In this document: piece by piece, positions 46,139 through 54,349 of the stretch
Position numbering within the stretch: the first letter of the stretch is position 1
Layout: the number at the start of each line of letters is the position of its first letter
From: Streptomyces sp. AV19
GTDB taxonomy: Bacteria; Actinomycetota; Actinomycetes; Streptomycetales; Streptomycetaceae
NCBI RefSeq assembly: GCF_015999245.1
Contig: NZ_JAEAMR010000018.1
Coordinates: 53,752 to 117,751 of the forward strand
Length of the DNA stretch: 64,000 nucleotides
Direction: 5' to 3'
The notes under the pieces: model-generated
Databases searched by the model: none
What the model was told of the DNA's origin: nothing
What the model saw: only the letters and a program-made list of their open reading frames with translations
Program-made: the position numbers and the translations under genes

Positions 46139-46895
46139 GCGCACCAGCGGCCGACAACGCCGGAGTCCGGCCCATGGAGTCGACCGCCTCCCGGTAGAGC
46201 CGTAGTGAGGTGACGGCGGCGCGGGCCGCCCGCTCCTGCGTCTCCGCGTCGGTGGCCAGCAGTTTGGCGAGTTCCAACGCCTGGCGCGGATGCACGTCGT
46301 CGTGCTCGGCGTGCTCCGTCAGCCAGCGCAGGGGGCGAGGATCGTCATGGAAGCGCTTCCGGAGGACGGGCATCATCCGGACGCACATTTCACCGGTCAC
46401 CCCTTCCATCACATAGTTGACGGCGGTGAACACCTCGGCCGGCGTGCCCTCGTGCGCAGTGGTCCACAGATGCCGGTGCAGCTTTGTCATCTCGGGGCCG
46501 GGAACGTGGTTCACGATCTCTTCGTAGGTGGCTCCATGGGCCATGGCCCAGTCGATGTACCACCGGGCATGCCGCGCCTCGGTGCTGATGTTGCCGATCA
46601 GCCAGTCACGGGCCGCCAGATCGCCCGTGCGCTGCCCGAAAGTGGTGCGCGCGAGGCAGGCGGCCATGTACTTGGGGAAGGACTCCACGATGCGGAAGGC
46701 TTCTCGCAGATAGTGCCGCCACGCCGCGTCGGAGCTCTCGTCCGGCTTCATCGCGAGCAGGAAAGGTGAATTCCGCATCCTGTCCAGCTCGTTCCGCAGG
46801 TCGGCCACCATCGCCGCCACCCATGGGACATCGGGGGTCGGGGCGAGATCGGAATCGGTCAGTTCACGGGCCGGAGGGCATGAGGCGTCTGTCAT
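46089..46895 (-). CDS. Haem-oxygenase-like diiron oxidase (HDO), iron-containing redox enzyme
   Basis: 268 aa all-helical. A full set of HDO metal ligands can be placed: Glu65 or Glu71, Glu106-x2-His109 (TEARHARW), Glu164 (VMEGVTGEM) and His195-x3-Asp199-x2-His202 (EHAEHDDVHP), the spacing of UndA/SznF-type enzymes. HDOs use two irons and O2 for N-oxygenation, chain cleavage or desaturation. Upstream partner of the P450 with overlapping genes. The tail beyond about 245 reads GRTPALSAAGAHG, codon-biased by the overlap. Substrate unknown. Confidence 0.8.
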   Translation of the reverse strand: MTDASCPPARELTDSDLAPTPDVPWVAAMVADLRNELDRMRNSPFLLAMKPDESSDAAWRHYLREAFRIVESFPKYMAACLARTTFGQRTGDLAARDWLIGNISTEARHARWYIDWAMAHGATYEEIVNHVPGPEMTKLHRHLWTTAHEGTPAEVFTAVNYVMEGVTGEMCVRMMPVLRKRFHDDPRPLRWLTEHAEHDDVHPRQALELAKLLATDAETQERAARAAVTSLRLYREAVDSMGRTPALSAAGAHGAERVHRAFPLSPRP

Positions 46896-46976
46896 GGGGA
46901 GCGTCTCCTTCGCCGGACCTGCTCAAGTCTCTGCAGGTAAGCGGGTGGGAGGAGGGCCGGTACGACCGCTCTCCTC

Positions 46977-47600
46977 CTAGGCCAGAATCGTGCCCGCGCA
47001 GCTGCCGAACAGCGTGCCCTCCTGCGCGCTCCCCGCACCGAAGGCGTCGTTGAGGATCCGGGCGAATTCCGGTGTCAGATTGAGCTGCGCATCCGCGAGC
47101 TCCACACCGACCACGGGCGGGACCACGGACGAGACCGTGGGCACCAGTTCGGGCAGGCCGGCGTAGGTGTAGACGGGGGTGCGGACGCCCTCCGGGCTGC
47201 TGTTGGTCTTGACGATGTAGGAACTGCCGCCGAGCGGAAGGGTTCCCTCGGGGTCGGAGATCTCCACGAAGTGGCCCTCGGCGTCGGTGAGTCTGAAGCC
47301 GCCCTTCACACTGCCGACGACGCTGATGCTCTTGGCCAGCGCCGTGACGTCGCCGATGAGGGCGAGATCGATGTTGACCGTGCCGGTGCCGTCCGTGACG
47401 GGATAGGACGTGGCGTCCTTCCCCTCGCTGAGGGCTTTGAACGTCACCCCGGCCTTCTTCCAGACGACACTGCACTGTCCTTCGCCCTGTGCGAAGGGCA
47501 CGGCCACCGGGACCCTGGCCTGCACGGTCTGAGCGGCGACGACCGTCGCGACGAGCACCGAGGCGCCCACCACGGCTATGGACCTGCGCGACACGGCCAC
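46977..47600 (-). CDS. Secreted protein of unknown function
   Basis: 207 aa from GTG 47600 with AGGAG site. Signal peptide ~1-28 (SIAVVGASVLVATVVAAQTVQA). Mature beta-rich protein: CSVVWKKAGVTFKAL.., TGTVNIDLALIGDVTAL.., FVEISDPEGTLPLGGSSYIV and a final GTLFGSCAGTILA; two cysteines could bridge the ends. Resembles haem-binding HtaA-like secreted domains only loosely. Same strand as the HDO-P450 pair, 81 bp upstream; may or may not belong to that unit. Confidence 0.72.
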   Translation of the reverse strand: MAVSRRSIAVVGASVLVATVVAAQTVQARVPVAVPFAQGEGQCSVVWKKAGVTFKALSEGKDATSYPVTDGTGTVNIDLALIGDVTALAKSISVVGSVKGGFRLTDAEGHFVEISDPEGTLPLGGSSYIVKTNSSPEGVRTPVYTYAGLPELVPTVSSVVPPVVGVELADAQLNLTPEFARILNDAFGAGSAQEGTLFGSCAGTILA

Positions 47601-47881
47601 GACGTTCTCCTGCCGTTCGAGTCCGGAATCCCCCTGCCTCAGGCTTCCGGGCACGGGGGACGTGTGCAAGTGAGGCGGGTCAAAGGGATGACGCTACGGA
47701 GATGCCCGACCACGTGTGCTCGTCGCAGCCTCGTCCGGGGAAGCGCGCCGCGTCGCGACACGCCCCGTGCGGGTGCACCCGGACGCCCCGGTGAACGGGC
47801 GCGAAGGCGCCGGCGGCCTGCATGCTCGGGAGCGGGGCGACACCTGCCCCGACGGAAGAGAAGAAGGGCAGTGCCTCGCCC

Positions 47882-49528
47882 ATGACGAACCGGCAAGCAC
47901 TCCGCTCCGCCTCACCCGAAGCCCCGGCCCCGGCCCCGGTCTCAGCAGCGGCACCGGGCCGGGCCGCCGCCACCGACAGCGGCATCCTCCTGCAGCCCGT
48001 CTACACCGGGGCCCCGGACGGCCGGGACACGTCGCTGCCCGGCGAGCCGCCGTACACCCGCGGCGCCTACCGGACGATGTACCGGGGACGTGGCTGGACG
48101 GTACGTCAGCTGGCCGGATACGGAACGGCCGACGACACCAACCGGCGCCTGCGCCTGCTGCTCGCCGAGGGCGCCGCAGCGGTCAACACCGTGTTCGACT
48201 ACCCCACCAACCGCGGCTACGACAGCGACGACCCGCTCGCGGCCGCCGACGCCGGCCAGGGCGGTGTCGCGATCGACAGCGTCGACGACATGCACCGCCT
48301 CTACGCCGGTATCGACCTGGACGAGGTCAGCGTCTCCCTGGTGCTGTCCCACCCGATCGCCGCCGGAACGGTGCTGGCCATGTACCTGGTCGCCGCCGAG
48401 GAGCGCGGCCACCGGACCGAGGGCCTGCGCGGCACTCTGCAGAACGACTTCATGATGGAGACGGCGGTCCTCACCGCACCGCACGTCCTCCCGCCGAGCG
48501 CGTCGTTCCGGCTGGGCGTCGACGTGGTCGAGTACTGCGCTCAGCACCTGCCGCACTGGTACCCCGTCAGCTTCGCCGGTTACAACTACCGCGAGGCGGG
48601 CGCCGACGCGATCCTGGAGGTCGCGCTCGTGGTCGCCAACGCCGTCGCCACCATCGAGGAGATGCGCCGGCGCGGCCACGGCGTCGACTCCTTCGCCCAC
48701 CGCCTGTCCAGCTTCTTCACGGCCGGCAACGACCTCTTCGAGGAGGTCGCCAAGTTCCGCGCCGCCCGCCGCGTCTACCACCGCGAGGTGGACAGCCGCT
48801 TCCGCCCCGCGCGGCCCGCCAGTGCCCGGCTCAAGTTCCATGTGCAGACCTCCGGTTCCCGGCTCACCGCCCAGCAGCCGCTCAACAACATCACCCGGTC
48901 CACCGTCCACGCACTCGCCGCCGTCCTCGGCGGAGCGCAGTCCCTGCACGTGAGCGCCTACGACGAGGCCGTCTCGATCCCCTCCGAATCCGCAGCGCTC
49001 ACCGCCTTGCGCACCCAGCAGATCCTGTTCGCCGAATCGGGAGTGAGCCGCACCGCCGACCCGCTCGCCGGCTCCTATCTCGTGGAGCACCTCACCGACG
49101 CCGTCGGCGCCCGGATCGCCGCCGTCCTCGCGGAGATCGACGGGCTCGGCGGCCTGCTCCCGGCCGTCGAGTCCGGCTGGGTGCACCGGCGCCTCACCGA
49201 CACCGCCTACCGGGACAGCCTCGACGTCGAGTCGGGCCGACGGCAGGTGGTCGGCGTCAACTGCCACGTGAGCGAACCCCACCGGCCGGTTGCCCCGTTC
49301 ACCGCACCCCGTGCGGCCCGGAGCCAGGGCGAGCGCCTCGCGCGGCTGCGGGCCGCGCGCGACGAAGCGGCGGTCCGGCGCCGGCTCGCCGAACTCGCCG
49401 ACCGCGCACGGAGCCGGACGAACACCATGCCGGCGCTGGTCAAGGCCGTCGCGGCACGCTGCACACTCGGCGAATGTACCCAGGTCCTCCGTGACGTCTT
49501 CGGCAACTGGCAGCAACCCCTGGGATGA
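47882..49528 (+). CDS. B12-dependent acyl-CoA mutase large (substrate) subunit, divergent active site
   Basis: 548 aa TIM-barrel subunit, like IcmA/HcmA of split mutases: YTRGAYRTMYRGRGWTVRQL, VFDYPTNRGYDSDDPL, GTLQNDFM, LHVSAYDEA. By eye against P. shermanii MCM, Tyr89 is Leu77, Arg207 is Leu197 and His244 is Asn235 (GYNYREAGA). Isobutyryl-CoA mutase has Phe/Gln there and 2-hydroxyisobutyryl-CoA mutase Ile/Gln, so the Leu/Leu pair points to another, apolar acyl group. ATG 47882 chosen; 47822 possible. Seven bp before the B12 subunit. Confidence 0.85.
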   Translation: MTNRQALRSASPEAPAPAPVSAAAPGRAAATDSGILLQPVYTGAPDGRDTSLPGEPPYTRGAYRTMYRGRGWTVRQLAGYGTADDTNRRLRLLLAEGAAAVNTVFDYPTNRGYDSDDPLAAADAGQGGVAIDSVDDMHRLYAGIDLDEVSVSLVLSHPIAAGTVLAMYLVAAEERGHRTEGLRGTLQNDFMMETAVLTAPHVLPPSASFRLGVDVVEYCAQHLPHWYPVSFAGYNYREAGADAILEVALVVANAVATIEEMRRRGHGVDSFAHRLSSFFTAGNDLFEEVAKFRAARRVYHREVDSRFRPARPASARLKFHVQTSGSRLTAQQPLNNITRSTVHALAAVLGGAQSLHVSAYDEAVSIPSESAALTALRTQQILFAESGVSRTADPLAGSYLVEHLTDAVGARIAAVLAEIDGLGGLLPAVESGWVHRRLTDTAYRDSLDVESGRRQVVGVNCHVSEPHRPVAPFTAPRAARSQGERLARLRAARDEAAVRRRLAELADRARSRTNTMPALVKAVAARCTLGECTQVLRDVFGNWQQPLG

Positions 49529-49535
49529 GGCTGGA

Positions 49536-49970
49536 ATGAGCACGAGTACGGACGCCCGCGCGCGGACCAAGGTGGTCCTCGTCAAACCCGGGCTCGACTG
49601 CCACTACCGCGGCGCGCTCGTCGTCGCCCGCTTCCTGAGCGCCCAGGGTCTGGAGGTCGTCTACGCGGGCAACCAGACCCCCGTCGGCGCCGCCGCGGCC
49701 GTCGAGCAGGAAGACGCCCACGTCCTGGGCATCTCCAGTCTCTCCGGCAATCATCTGCACACCGTTCCGGCGATCCTCACCGAGCTGCGCGACCGCGGTC
49801 TGCACGACGTCACCGTGGTCGTCGGCGGCATCGTTCCCCATGTCGACCGGCCCGCTCTGCTGCGCGCCGGTGTGAGCGCGGTCTTCGGCCCGGGCGACTC
49901 CCTGACCGCCATCGCCGACCACATCCGCACCGCCGCGGCAGCCCTCCCCGACGCCGCCCGGCAGGGCTGA
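49536..49970 (+). CDS. B12-binding small subunit of the acyl-CoA mutase
   Basis: 144 aa flavodoxin-like cobalamin domain. The base-off/His-on motif D-x-H-x-x-G is Asp21-Cys-His23-Tyr-Arg-Gly26, preceded by Lys17; SSLSG (S-x-L) and VVGGIVP complete the family set. Binds adenosylcobalamin and pairs with the preceding large subunit in a split mutase like Icm or Hcm. Start ATG seven bases after the large-subunit stop. No MeaB-type G-protein chaperone is encoded nearby. Confidence 0.92.
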   Translation: MSTSTDARARTKVVLVKPGLDCHYRGALVVARFLSAQGLEVVYAGNQTPVGAAAAVEQEDAHVLGISSLSGNHLHTVPAILTELRDRGLHDVTVVVGGIVPHVDRPALLRAGVSAVFGPGDSLTAIADHIRTAAAALPDAARQG

Positions 49971-49999
49971 CCCGGTGCCCCCGCCCTGGAGAGGACCGA

Positions 50000-50068
50000 T
50001 CACTTCGGGGAGTGCTGTCCCGCGTAGAACAGCAGCCACACGGCACCGTCGGCGAAGCGCCGGCTCAC
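50000..50068 (-). CDS. Tiny 22-aa ORF, downstream partner of the small gene
   Basis: GTG start, reading MSRRFADGAVWLLFYAGQHS then PK and stop. Codons are all G/C-ended except two, and AVWLLFYAG is hydrophobic. It lies in the same frame as the preceding small gene, separated by its TGA stop plus four codons. Could be a short peptide or the C-terminus of a single protein if the TGA is read through or is an error. Confidence 0.4.
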   Translation of the reverse strand: MSRRFADGAVWLLFYAGQHSPK

Positions 50069-50080
50069 CGCCCCGCAGGC

Positions 50081-50260
50081 TCACCCGGAGTCCGTCGCCG
50101 CGTCGGGATCGATGCCGTGCTCACGGGCGATCCGCAGCGCGTCGTCCAACTCGTCCGCGGCAACGGCCTCCTCGTAGGCGTCCCCGGCCTCCTGCGCAGC
50201 CGCGAGACGTGAGCGTGCCATCCGGACCCGCTCCAGCGCTGCCTCCGCGAACCCGCCCAC
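50081..50260 (-). CDS. Small helical protein (59 aa), newly noticed
   Basis: GTG start at 50260, sequence VGGFAEAALERVRMARSRLA then AAQEAGDAYEEAVAADELDD then ALRIAREHGIDPDAATDSG. Strong coding bias, mostly helical and acidic, with a likely coiled coil. Resembles short actinomycete proteins ending ..DALRLAREHGxDP of unknown function. The third copy of the ArsR-type palindrome (50294-50309) lies 34 bp upstream of its start, so it probably belongs to the ArsR regulon. Oriented against the mutase genes. Confidence 0.65.
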   Translation of the reverse strand: MGGFAEAALERVRMARSRLAAAQEAGDAYEEAVAADELDDALRIAREHGIDPDAATDSG

Positions 50261-50293
50261 ACCGCGCCCCCGTTCCGTATGCCATCTAGTGAA

Positions 50294-50309
50294 TTGCAGA
50301 ACTCTGCAA
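50294..50309. promoter_or_regulatory. ArsR-type operator, site 3
   Basis: TTGCAG-AACT-CTGCAA: perfect 6-bp arms, flanked by CTAG on both sides, upstream of the small minus-strand gene. Confidence 0.7.
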
Positions 50310-50704
50310 GTCTAGCCGGGTCCGGGCCGGCGCGCCCCGTCGCCCCCGGGCCAAAGAGGCCGCACACCGGCGCGTGCACAGCGTCACCGAAGCTGACAAG
50401 TGGTGATCATCGGCCAAGTCCGCGCGGCCGCCCGGCCGTACCGCCCGGGGCGGTTCCGGAAACGTTTCCGTCCTGATCAACCACCGGTAACGCCCGGTCT
50501 CCGACCGGCGCGGACGTCCCTCCCCCGCCCTCCACGGCGCTCCCCAACACGGCTCGAAACATGAGTTTGTGGGGTAATCCGCCGGGGAGTCATGCGTCGT
50601 TTCCAAGATTTTTCATGTCGGTGACAGCGCCGCAACAGTGCGTGCCGCCGTCACCACCCCATCACCACTCGTCACCACCGAAAACCGAAACAGGAGCTCA
50701 ACGC
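50310..50704. other. Intergenic region before PPOX gene
   Basis: 395 bp with no supported gene. Contains locally AT-rich patches (CATGAGTTTGTGGGGTAATC near 50560, and AAGATTTTTCATG near 50608) that suggest promoters for the PPOX-CAR-P450 genes to the right. Confidence 0.4.
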
Positions 50705-51175
50705 ATGCTTCCCGCCATGCCGCACGACGCCCGCGAACGATTCCTCGCCGAGCCGCGCATCGGCGTCCTGGGCGTCACCGACCCCCGGGGCGGTGAGCGC
50801 GCGCCCCTGGTCGTACCGGTCTGGTACGGCTACGAGCCCGGGGGCGAGATCGTCATCGAGACGGGACGGGAGACGGTCAAGGCCCGACTGCTGCGCGCCG
50901 CCGGGCGGTTCAGCCTCTGCGCGCAGGACGAGCGGCGGCCGTACCGGTACGTCAGCGTCGAGGGCCCGATCACCGCGATCGAGGACCCGATCGACCCGGC
51001 CGTGCGCGAGGCCCTGGCCCAGCGGTACCTGGACCCCCAGGAGGCACGCGACTACCTGGTCGGGACCGTGGACCAGCTCAAGGACGACGTCGCCTTCCGC
51101 ATGCGCCCGCAGCGCTGGCGGAGCGCCGACTTCGCCGCCTTCGCGGCCGACTTCGAAGGGGCCGACGCCGGCTGA
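50705..51175 (+). CDS. PPOX / F420- or FMN-binding split-barrel protein
   Basis: 156 aa with AGGAG before ATG 50705. Flavin-reductase/PNPOx-like split barrel: ARERFLAEPRIGVLGVT, APLVVPVWYGYEPGGEIVIE, TGRETVKARLLRAAGRFSLC, PYRYVSVEGPITAIED. Many actinomycete members use coenzyme F420 or FMN, or bind haem; the cofactor cannot be told here. It is 75 bp before the A-T-R gene on the same strand and probably co-transcribed, so it may act on that product. The gap carries an 8-bp repeat (AGCACCGC, 3.5 copies). Confidence 0.82.
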   Translation: MLPAMPHDARERFLAEPRIGVLGVTDPRGGERAPLVVPVWYGYEPGGEIVIETGRETVKARLLRAAGRFSLCAQDERRPYRYVSVEGPITAIEDPIDPAVREALAQRYLDPQEARDYLVGTVDQLKDDVAFRMRPQRWRSADFAAFAADFEGADAG

Positions 51176-51250
51176 CCGCCGCGTACCGCACACAGCCGCC
51201 CCGACAGCACCGCAGCACCGCAGCACCGCAGCACGAGCGAGAAGGACTTG

Positions 51251-54200
51251 ATGACCGACACCGACGTTTCGTCACGCCCGTTCCCCCGCCCCGCGTCGTT
51301 CCCCGTCCCCCCGGCGCCCGGCTACCCCCGGGACCGGCGCATACCCGAGCTGTTCGCGGCGCAGGCGGCCGCCCGGCCCGACGCGCCGGCGGCCCGGCAC
51401 GGGGAGCGCACCCTCACCTACGGGCAACTCGACGCCCGCTCCGACGCCCTGGCCGCCCGCCTGCTCGCGCGCGGCGTCGAGCCCGGCGACCTGGTCGGCG
51501 TGTGCGGCAGCCGCTCGCTGGAGGCGCTGGTCGCGCTGCTGGGCATCCTCAAGGCCGGCTGCGCGTACGTACCGCTCGACGAGGACCTGCCGCCGGCGCG
51601 GCTGCGGGCGATGGCCGAGGACGCCGGGCTGCGCGCCGCCGTCACCCTGCCGGGCAGCGAACGCCCGGTGCGCGGGCTGCGCGTGAGCATCGGCCTCGAC
51701 GGGACCGCCGGGACGAAGGCCCCCGCGGCGAAGGCTCCCGCGGCGACCGGCGACGCTACGCGCGTCACCGGTTCCGCCGCCGACCGGGCCTACGTCGTCT
51801 TCACCTCCGGCACGACCGGCCGTCCCAAGCCGGTGGCGATCCCGCACCGGGGCGTGGTCCGCCTCGTCCTCTCCGAGCCCGAACTGCCGCCGCCCGGGCC
51901 GGGCGACCGGGTCCTGCACGCCTACGGGCTGTCCTCCGACGCCTCGACGATCGAGATCTGGGGCGCGCTGCTCACCGGCGCGTGCCTGGTGATCGCCGAC
52001 CGCGAGGAGCTGCTCTCGCCCGCCGCGCTGGAGGAGCTGTTCCGGGCGCACGACGTGACGGTCGCGTACCTGACGACGAGCGTCTTCCACCTGGTCGCCC
52101 GCACCCGCCCCGAGGCGCTGGCCGGGCTGCGGTTCGTCTCGGCCGGCGGCGAGGCGATGGACCCGCGGCTGGCGAACGCCGTCCTCGCGGCCTGCCCGGA
52201 CACCACGGTCGTCAACTTCTACGGCCCGACCGAGAATTCGGTGGTCTCCACCGCCCATGTGCTGCGCCCCCTGCCCGAGGACGCCGCGCACGTCCCCCTG
52301 GGCCGCCCGTTCGGCGCCTCCACCTGCCACGTCCTGCGGGCCGACGGCTCGGTCGCGGCGCCCGGCGAGGAGGGCGAGCTGTACGTCGGCGGGGACGGGC
52401 TGGCCCTGGGCTACCTCGGTGACGCGCGCCTGACCGCCGAGCGGTTCGTGGCGCTCCCGGCGGTGGAGCCGGGCGGGCCGCTGTACCGGACCGGCGACCG
52501 GGCGGTGCGGACGGCCGACGGCCTGCTGGAGTACCGCGGGCGGCTGGACCGCCAGGTGAAGCTGCGCGGCGCGCGCGTCGAACTCGACGAGGTCGAGGCC
52601 CGGTTACGGGCCCACCCGGCGGTCGGCGAGGCCGTGGTCGAGGCCGCGGAGGGCGCGCTGACCGCGTACGTCACCGCCGTCGCGCCCGGCCGGCCGCTGC
52701 CGCTGCCGGAGCTGCGCGCGTACTGCGCGCAGTGGCTGCCGCCGCAGGCCGTCCCGCTGCTCGTGCCCATGGACAGCTTCCCGGTGACCAGCGGCGGCAA
52801 GGTGGACCGCGCGCGTCTGAAGCCCGCGGCACCGGTCGCCGCGGACGAGCCGAGGGCGGAGGGCCTGCTCGGCGCCCTCGCCGAGGTCTGGCAGCAGGTG
52901 CTGCGCGTCCGGCCCGCGCCCCGGGACGACTTCTTCCTCCTGGGCGGCGACTCCCTGCTCGCCTCCGAGGCCGTCACCCGCACCCTGGCCGTGCTGGGCC
53001 TGGACGCCTCCCTGGGCTCCGGCCTGATCAGGGCGCTGCTGGCCGACCCCAGCCTGGAGGGCTTCGCGGCGGCCGTGACCGCGGCGCGCGGCGGCTCCGC
53101 GGCGGCGTCGGAACCGACGGTCGACTTCGCCAAGGAGGCCGGGCTCGGCTTCGACCTCCCGCCCGCCCAGGGCCCGGCCCCGAGCCCCGGCGATCCGCGG
53201 AACGTCCTGCTCACGGGCGCCTCGGGGTTCGTCGGCGCCTTCCTCCTGGACCGGCTGCTGCGCTCCACGGCGGCGCGCGTCCACTGCCCCGTACGGGCCT
53301 CGGACCGGGCGCACGCCGAGCGCCGGGTGCGCACCGCGCTCGCCCGCTACGGGCTGCACCCGGACGAGGCCGCGTGGCGGCGGGTGGAGTGCTTCCCCGG
53401 CGACCTGACCGAGCCCGGGCTGGGCCTGTCGGCGGAGCACGCCGACGAGCTGTCCCGCACCCTCGACCTCGTCCTCCACAACGGCGCCCGGGTCAACTTC
53501 CTCTATCCGTACGAGGAGTTGCGCGCGGCGAACGTGGACGGCACCCGGGAGGTCGTGCGGATCGCGGCCCCGCGCCGGGTGCCGGTGCACTTCCTGTCGA
53601 CCGTCGCCGTCGTCGCCGGGTTCGGCGCGGCCGGGGTGCGCGAGGTGGACGAGGACCTGCCGCTCGCGTACGCCGACGGGCTCACCATGGGTTACGCGGA
53701 GAGCAAGTGGGTGGCCGAGGGGGTGCTGCGGCAGGCCGCCGAGCAGGGGCTGCCGGTGGCGGTGTACCGGCCGTACGAGGTGACGGGCGACCGGACGCAC
53801 GGTACATGCAACACCGAGACGGCCATCTGCTCGCTGTTCAAGACGATCGCCGAGACGGGTCTGGCGCCGGACATCGACCTGCCCATGGACTTCGTCCCGG
53901 TGGACCACCTCGCCGAGTCCGTCGTCCGCATCGCCACCCACGAGCCGGCCGACGGGCGCGTCTACCACCTGACCAACCCGCGTCCGGGCATGCTCGCGGA
54001 CGTCCTGGACCGGATGCGCGCGGCGGGCTTCGCCCTGGAGACGCTGCCGTACGCCGAGTGGGTGGGCGAGCTGGTGCGGCACGTCGCCGCGCATCCGACG
54101 AGCGCCACGGCGCCGTTCGTGTCGCTGTGCGTCGACCGCAGCCGCGCGGCGGACATGTCCGTCAAGGAGATGTACCTCAAGGACACCTTCCCGGTTCTGG

Positions 54201-54349
54201 GGCGGCGCAACGCCGAGGCGGCGCTGGCCGGCAGCGGGCTCGACTGCCCGCCGGTCGACTCCGCCCTGCTGGACCGCTACTTGGAGTATTTCTTCGCCTC
54301 CGGCTACCTCCCCCGTCCCGCCGCCGGCTCCCCGCAGGAGAGCGCATGA
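51251..54349 (+). CDS. NRPS-like carboxylic acid reductase (A-T-R)
   Basis: 1032 aa. Adenylation domain ~30-530 (A3 FTSGTTGRPKPVAIPHRG at ~185, A5 NFYGPTENS, A8 GRLDRQVKLRGARVELDEVE, A10 TSGGKVDRARLKP at ~513); T domain with LGGDSL, Ser ~569; R domain ~650-1010 with NVLLTGASGFVGAFLL, YAESK (Tyr814/Lys818). No condensation domain, so it loads one acid, forms a thioester and reduces it to an aldehyde with NADPH. Asp follows the A4 (SSDASTIEIW), compatible with an amino acid substrate. Needs a phosphopantetheinyl transferase; none nearby. Followed by two P450s. Confidence 0.93.
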   Translation: MTDTDVSSRPFPRPASFPVPPAPGYPRDRRIPELFAAQAAARPDAPAARHGERTLTYGQLDARSDALAARLLARGVEPGDLVGVCGSRSLEALVALLGILKAGCAYVPLDEDLPPARLRAMAEDAGLRAAVTLPGSERPVRGLRVSIGLDGTAGTKAPAAKAPAATGDATRVTGSAADRAYVVFTSGTTGRPKPVAIPHRGVVRLVLSEPELPPPGPGDRVLHAYGLSSDASTIEIWGALLTGACLVIADREELLSPAALEELFRAHDVTVAYLTTSVFHLVARTRPEALAGLRFVSAGGEAMDPRLANAVLAACPDTTVVNFYGPTENSVVSTAHVLRPLPEDAAHVPLGRPFGASTCHVLRADGSVAAPGEEGELYVGGDGLALGYLGDARLTAERFVALPAVEPGGPLYRTGDRAVRTADGLLEYRGRLDRQVKLRGARVELDEVEARLRAHPAVGEAVVEAAEGALTAYVTAVAPGRPLPLPELRAYCAQWLPPQAVPLLVPMDSFPVTSGGKVDRARLKPAAPVAADEPRAEGLLGALAEVWQQVLRVRPAPRDDFFLLGGDSLLASEAVTRTLAVLGLDASLGSGLIRALLADPSLEGFAAAVTAARGGSAAASEPTVDFAKEAGLGFDLPPAQGPAPSPGDPRNVLLTGASGFVGAFLLDRLLRSTAARVHCPVRASDRAHAERRVRTALARYGLHPDEAAWRRVECFPGDLTEPGLGLSAEHADELSRTLDLVLHNGARVNFLYPYEELRAANVDGTREVVRIAAPRRVPVHFLSTVAVVAGFGAAGVREVDEDLPLAYADGLTMGYAESKWVAEGVLRQAAEQGLPVAVYRPYEVTGDRTHGTCNTETAICSLFKTIAETGLAPDIDLPMDFVPVDHLAESVVRIATHEPADGRVYHLTNPRPGMLADVLDRMRAAGFALETLPYAEWVGELVRHVAAHPTSATAPFVSLCVDRSRAADMSVKEMYLKDTFPVLGRRNAEAALAGSGLDCPPVDSALLDRYLEYFFASGYLPRPAAGSPQESA

